In this document: positions 58,330-64,000 of the stretch, piece after piece | Position numbering within the stretch: position 1 is the first letter of the stretch | How the letters are laid out: each line of letters opens with the position of its first letter | Source: Strongylocentrotus droebachiensis | Taxonomy: Eukaryota > Echinodermata > Echinoidea > Camarodonta > Strongylocentrotidae | Direction of reading: 5' to 3' | DNA length: 64,000 nt | Assembly (NCBI GenBank): GCA_035222895.1 | Contig: JAVYIG010007202.1 | Span: 1-64,000, forward strand | Made by a program: the position numbers and the translations under genes | Notes under the pieces: generated by a model | Seen by the model: only the letters and a program-made list of their open reading frames with translations | Databases searched by the model: none | Told to the model about the DNA's origin: nothing

Positions 58330-58800
58330 GTGCATCAGTTATACTTTACTTACTTTACTTTAATACACGATGTTGTAGGTCTAAGCCTGTTCATCGATCC
58401 AGGATTCTTCTGTGATTTCTGCTATTTTGTGGAGGGAGGAGGTTGTGTGATAACATGAGACAAGAGACAACACCTAGACGGGCTCATACAGAAAGCTTAC
58501 TGGTACACTCTTTGACCAGTGACTATCAAGTCTATTCTTAAAAGAGTTTACCGACCCAGCTGCCACAACGTTTTCTGGGAGACCGTTCCACAGTTCCACG
58601 ACTCTATTGCTAAAAAAGTATTTTCTTATATCTAGCCTTGAATATTTCTTTTCAAGTTTTCTAGAGTGACCGAGTTCTATCTTCTGTACTCATCTTAAAG
58701 GGCATCTCTTGCACAGTGTACAAGCCATTCACATACTTATACACATCGATCATGTCCCCCCTTATGCGCAAGTTTCGGCGCTTGTTCAGAAACGTATCCA
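58330..58800 (-). mobile_element. 5'-truncated CR1-like LINE, C-terminal RT end
   Basis: The minus strand encodes LRIRGDMIDVYKYVNGLY and, after one shift, IRKYFFSNRVVELWNGLPE and SVNSFKNRLD, the conserved tail of CR1-like polyproteins. It ends in TTTACTT-type repeats near 58340. Confidence 0.8.
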
Positions 58801-59737
58801 AAATTTGACCCGTAACTCCGGCGTGGAGATACCCTACTAAAACATACCCAAAATGAAGTAAATATTCATTAAATCGCCAAATAAAGATCATGAGTTAAAA
58901 GTTGTTATGTTTATTACCTGTTTCGTGTCAATTTTCTTGTTATTCGAGTATTTTTCGGAAAAACGATGATATTACCATACACTTTTTCTCAGGTTTCACG
59001 GCAAACCGCTGCAGAATACTAGTAGTAGTACTACCGATGCTGGGTTGCGGGCGGGCACTCTCCTATGTGAAGTTATCTACCGTAATGAGGATCTGAGACA
59101 TTACGGTAGATAACTTCACACAGGCGCGCGCCCGCCCCCGCCTGCAACCCACCATCAATATGCACTTGTATTCTGCAGCGGTTCGCCATGAAACCTGAGA
59201 AAATGTGTATACACTGTAGATCTACTAATATCATTGTTTTTCCGAAAAATACTCCAAAAATAACAAGAAATTTGACACGAAACAGGTAATCAACATAACA
59301 AATTTTAACTCATGAGTCATGATCTTTATTTGGACATTTAATGAATATTTACTTCATTTTGAGTATGTTTTAGGCCTAGACCTAGTTGTTGTTGTTGTTG
59401 TAGGTAATAGTTTAATGGCGTTCAGTCTAGGCCATATCTTTAATTTTATAAGAAAATCAATTATACATAAGAAAACTGTGATTTGTAATGATATAATTAA
59501 TTAATCAGTAGTCTAGCGCAATTTATTAGGAGTCTCTGGATGGTTTGCAACTTTGTGTTTCTGCTTTTTTTAAAGTTTAATCTGGTCAACCCCGTTTTGA
59601 TTGCATGGAAACTAGCTTTGCTCGATTTGAAACAGCTTCTCGGCTACTCGGCGTGCGTGCCTAGTCCTAGTAGGGTATCTCCACGCCGGAGTTACGGGTC
59701 AAATTTTGGATACGTTTCTTAACAAGCGCCCAAAGTT
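58770..59737. mobile_element. large palindrome, about 320-bp arms
   Basis: Arms 58770-59087 and 59099-59737 pair around an 11-bp loop. The right arm is interrupted by 294 bp at 59374-59667. The outer part of each arm includes sequence shared with the neighbouring LINE (CGCTTGTTcAGAAACG). Confidence 0.85.
59374..59667. mobile_element. 294-bp insertion in the palindrome arm
   Basis: Absent from the left arm. TAG is repeated at both borders (59371-59373, 59668-59670). It starts GCCTAGACCTAG, contains (GTT)n and has no clear TIR. Confidence 0.7.
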
Positions 59738-59739
59738 CT

Positions 59740-60500
59740 TTGTGCTAGCTGGCTTGAGGCTCGACCATGTTGACTTGAGCCTGATTGATTGAGGCTTTGT
59801 TTACATGAAAAAAATACATCATTCTTCACGCAGCTGGGGTATACATGTCCATGGGTGCCACTTAACTAGGTGATATCAATATCATAGGCCTATTACCTAG
59901 CCGTTCACTTGAGGCTAACCCCGCAATCACTGACAATGACGATCATATCCCTCGCTTGCCTTTTCCCCATGTCCCATTCCCCTAGCCTGTTCTCCTAGCA
60001 GAGCCGCTCCGCCATCTCCCGGCTCGCTCCCTTCCCTGCCTGCTTGACCTCGGCTCGCGCTCGGCGAGCCTCAAATGGATAAAAAATGCGGTAAATTTGA
60101 CAAGATTTTCAGGCATAACTTTACAGAATCATGACATATTAAGTCTTTAAATTCATAAAAACAAATACATGCTCATACGAAATACTTGAATTGCAAAACC
60201 AAGGAAATAATTACCCGAGTTCTCAGCTGTCTAGTTAACGAATCATAATTTCCGAATTAGAGTCTACGGCCATTTCAGATTCAGTTTTCAACAATGATTG
60301 GAGAAGAGTCGAGAGGGCGCTCTATACAAAAACAGAATGATGATGATGAGCGGCCAGAAGGAGGAGGTACCAGTCCGATGGTGAAGATGATGGTCATGAT
60401 GATGATGATGTTGATCGATGTGATGCCTCGATGGTGATGATAATGCTGATGGTTCATCTACCATGCATGATGATGCCGTGCTGATGAAGATGATGTTCGT
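59740..60500. other. no gene; GAGCCTCAA motifs and (GAT)n microsatellite
   Basis: TTGAGGCTCG near 59755 and CGAGCCTCAA near 60065 are inverted. Pyrimidine-rich 59960-60040. (ATG)n repeats at 60338-60495. Confidence 0.5.
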
Positions 60501-60503
60501 AGC

Positions 60504-63060
60504 CCTAGGGGACAATGACAATGACAATGACAATTTATTCTCATGTCACCCACATTGGGGTATTGGAGAAGGTTACAATCAGTTTGAATTTGTCAATTAA
60601 ACACTGTGAAATATACAATACAATACAAATAGAATTAATATTAATCCATACAAAATAACACTATCGACAATAGTGAGAAAAATTATGATGATAATGATAA
60701 CAATATTGATGATGATAATAATAATAATAATCAAAAACAAAACGATAATATTAATTAAAACGATAATTAATGACGAAATTAATGGAAGCAATTGAAAAAG
60801 AGATTTACTGGCACCAGTAAATTGATATCTGAATTAATGAATTACTGAAAAAATTCTTGATATCAATTTAATAAATTGATATAAGACAAAAAAGAGAAAC
60901 ATAAAGTTAATATTGAACTCATAACATGTTTTTGCACATACTTAAATTAATGAAAACGAAGCATTATTTTTCGACAGAATTTTACTAAGTTTAAACGTGT
61001 TTGTACATTATTGGAGTTAAAAAGCTGACCCATTTTTAGTGTATTTGGTCTTTCAATAAATATTTAACGATGAACAATTTTCTTTCTGAACGAAAGGTAG
61101 GGCATACAAACAAGTAATGAAACTCATCCCCAAGTGATTGCAAATTGCACAGGCGTACATAGCCTCATTTCCCTTGGAGTATTTGAATATCTACCAGCTA
61201 CAATCGGCAGGTAATGATTGCCACAGCGAAAACGACTTAATATTGTCCGATCTCTTTTAATGAGATCGATTAAGTATCTTTCTAAACATAAAGAATGTTT
61301 GAAGATTCGATAGTTAACACAATGCGAATTATCGTACATACAAGCAGACCAATACTGAGCATGAGAATCTCTCAATCGACGTTCCACAGTTTGTTTGACC
61401 CACTCATAGCTAGTATTTTCACAAATTTCCCATAAATTAGACATCCCCATATTGTCCAGAGTCAGCTTGATTTGTTTTAACCAAGGTGCCTGATATATAT
61501 TCTTCTCAAAGAGTAATTTTAAGATAATATAAACCTTACCAGAAAATTTATCCTGTCCACTATGTACAATCCTACACCAGAAGTTTATCATTCTGCTTTC
61601 GATATATTTCTCAAGTTTAAGCCTCCCCAATTCACCAAGTACCATACAATTTGCAGTTGTTTTGTTGACAGAAAGGGCTTGCTTACAAAATTTCATGTGG
61701 AAAATTTCAAGATCATGTAGCACTTCAAATCCCCATATCTCACTTCCATAGAGCAGAATAGAAGTTGATCAAATAATTCCAAGAGGATATCAATAGGTAA
61801 GTGCAGTTGATAAGTTTTAGATAATAGACTATACATTGCTCGTCTAGCTTGATTAAGTTGCTTAATTTGTGCTTTACGAAATTTGTTGTTGTAGTTAAAA
61901 GTAGTTCCAAGATAGACGTATTCATCAACAACTTATACAATATCATGATCAAATTTAAATATAGGAATTTTTCGAACTTTACCACGAGAAAATACAACAA
62001 CTTTGGTTTTAGCTGTGTTAACTTGAAGAAACCATTTTTTACAGTAATCAGATACTGCATCAAGAGCAAGCTGAAGATCACTTTCAGTTTTTGCAAGAAC
62101 TATTGTATCGTCTGCATACAGTAATGTAAAAAGCCTGAGATATACATCTATACCATTTTGATACGCAGCTGCATCAATCTTGTCAGGAAGAATATTTATG
62201 CCTCCACACTTTTCGCTAATGAATTGTTTGAAGTCATTTAAAAAAAGGGCAAATAGCATCGGAGATAAATTTTCTCCTTGTCGCACACCAATGTTACAAT
62301 CAAATAAAGAAGACTTTTCTGTACCAGAAATTACACATGACTTAGCCTGAGCATACATTATGCTTAATTACATTGAAAAACTTTCCATCAACATTATTCT
62401 TAAGTAATTTATTCCAAAGAGAACTCCTGTCAACCAAATCAAATGCCTTCTTGTAGTCAATAAATGCACAATAAACCCTCTCTTTTGAAGAGAGATATAA
62501 ATCGATCACTGAATGGAGAACAAAAATGTGATCAAGCGTTGAATGACCATTTCGAAAACCAGCCTGTTCATCACCTAGCAATTCATTATCTTCGAGATAA
62601 GACGTAAGTCGCTCATTCAATACTGCTGTAAACAGCTTGCCGAGACAACTAAGCAATGTTATTCCTCTATAGTTGTTCGGATCATTAGGATTTCCTTTCT
62701 TCTTATAAAGAGGGTGAATTAACCCTATTGTCCATTCAGATGGTACAATTCCACTTTCTAATACAATGTTAAATAACCTAACGATTACTGATAAAACAGA
62801 CTTTGTGCTACACTTCAACAATTCATTTAGAACTAAATCATCGCCGTGTGCCTTACCGTTTTTCAGTCTATTTATTTGACGTGTTACTTCTTCCCTGCTT
62901 ATAGAACGATTGATACATTGATTGCTCGAAAGAACTTGGTCAGGTTCTAATATATCTGTATTATCTCTTTGATTTTGGCTCAGACTACGAAAGTGTTGTT
63001 CAAGAGATTGGGGGGGGGGGGGGTGTGCAGGGAGGGGAGAGTTTTGCGCAGAAGCTTTGA
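60504..63060 (-). mobile_element. non-LTR retrotransposon (LINE), RT region to 3' tail, 5'-truncated and frameshifted
   Basis: Read leftward: reverse transcriptase from about 63000 (INRLKNGKAHGDD, LYKKKGNPNDPNNYRGITLL, AGFRNGHSTLDH, CAFIDYKKAFDLVD), then GVRQGENLSPMLFALFLNDF and the catalytic FTLLYADDT (62130), then a long C-terminal region (61723-61124) ending LCNLQSLGDEFHYL after a frameshift. At least three frameshifts separate the blocks. The 3' end is AATAAATTGTCATTGTCATT with a (GTCATT)n tail at about 60537-60504, so the 3' end looks intact while the endonuclease is missing. It is probably a CR1- or I-like clade, not resolved here. Confidence 0.85.
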
Positions 63061-63420
63061 AAGAAGACGATTCGTTGTGCCTTTCTAGACTCATAATCCT
63101 TGTCTGAATTCAGTCCGCCCCTCCTGCGCATAGCGTGGAAGCTTTGACGTATTATTAGAAAAAGAAGACGATTCGTTGTACCTTTCTCAACCCTTAATCC
63201 TTATCTGTATTCAGTCCCCCTCACGCGCGAAGCGCGGAAGTTTTGACGTTTCATTAGTTTATTATTAGAGAAAGAAGACGATTCGATGTACCGTTCTCGA
63301 CTCTTAATCCTTATCTGAATTCAGTTTGCTCCCTTCCCGCGCAAATCGCGGAAATTTGGCGTTTCATTAAATTATTAGAGAAAGAAGACGATTCGTTGTA
63401 CCGTTCTCGTCTCCTTTCCC
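63061..63420. repeat. tandem repeat, about 100-bp unit, 4 copies
   Basis: GAAAGAAGACGATTCGTTGT starts units near 63061, 63160, 63271 and 63384; each holds CTTAATCCTTATCTGAATTC and a CGCGCGAAGCGCGGAAGTTT dyad. It lies directly upstream of the LINE remnant. Confidence 0.85.
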
Positions 63421-64000
63421 TTTTTCTTCCTACGTCCTCTTACTTTTTTTCTTCTCTTTCTCTCTCTTTTTTTTTTTTTTGGGGGGGGGGGGGCCGGCAT
63501 TATTTTTTTATTTATTTATTATTTTTTTTTTTTTTGGGGGGGGGGGTTATTTTCTTCTGCGGCACAGATTGGGGCTTTTTTTTAAAAAGGGGTCTTGAAT
63601 TTACCCTAACCCTTAACTTTCCCATAGGTTCAACACGCACCTAACCCCACTTTCTGTGCCGCCGAAAAAAATAACGCGGGCGGGGGGGGGGGGGGGATGG
63701 CAAAGTTAGCGCTTTATTTTTACTTTAAAAAAAAGGTAACATTTAAAAAAAAAACTTTTTTGGTCGGGATCCCCCTGGATCCGCGCCTTGGTACGTGAAA
63801 TGTACGAAATTGTAAACGCGAAGCCATTACGGTTTAGGGTCCTGAACATAATATCTGAGGCATTTCTGAATGCGTAAACTGACAATTTAGGTGGCTTAGC
63901 TTTTTGTTTGGATGGAGAAAAAAGGGGGGCGTAAGCGGACACTTTTTTTTTTTTTTTGGTCTCAAAATTTAAAAATTGGACATTTTTTGCGTTGGGGGGG
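63421..64000. repeat. low-complexity poly-T/poly-G with an inverted repeat
   Basis: Homopolymer runs dominate. GTTATTTTCTTCTGCGGCAC near 63547 is mirrored by GTGCCGCCGAAAAAAATAAC near 63654. No gene was seen. Confidence 0.7.

Overview
This is eukaryotic, animal, nuclear DNA. Coding sequence is sparse and split by GT-AG introns, and it sits in an AT-rich background full of microsatellites, hairpin-type DNA transposons, tRNA-derived repeats and LINE tails. The repeat types and the gene content (PR/SET zinc-finger genes, a BEN-domain gene, a P-element-like transposase) point to a marine invertebrate deuterostome, most likely an echinoderm such as a sea urchin. That assignment is inference; I could not run a search.

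Layout: positions 1-2607 (minus) hold a decayed P-element/THAP9-like transposase whose N-terminus looks like a ZAD zinc finger. Positions 8495-20327 (plus) hold a PR/SET plus 18-zinc-finger gene. Positions 25332-31611 (minus) hold its paralog with 11 zinc fingers. The two genes are convergent and share intron phases and several exact exon lengths (152 nt for exon 1, 250 nt for exon 4). Positions 43972-57030 (minus) hold a nine-exon BEN-domain gene that assembles in frame to 576 residues. The right end carries a 5'-truncated LINE tail, a large palindrome and a longer LINE reverse-transcriptase remnant (60504-63060).

The most unusual structure is a 5.1-kb foldback element (12148-17283) in intron 4 of the first PRDM-type gene. 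Its 1.4-kb inverted arms consist largely of about 174-bp tandem units, each carrying a YY1-like site. It encloses a truncated Ty3/gypsy element with a tRNA-Trp primer-binding site, and it interrupts an older TTAA-type MITE with a 3-bp target duplication. Each foldback arm also ends with the same 80 bp of the gypsy LTR.

Other points: two histone-type 3' stem-loops lie in an intron just after the PR/SET exons of the second PRDM-type gene. In the BEN gene, two separate tandem repeats have each multiplied an exon's 3' splice site. A SINE with a 7SL-like head occurs twice. Several hairpin MITE families and nested insertions can be resolved to their empty sites. All splice models here are predictions from sequence signals and reading-frame continuity, not from transcripts.
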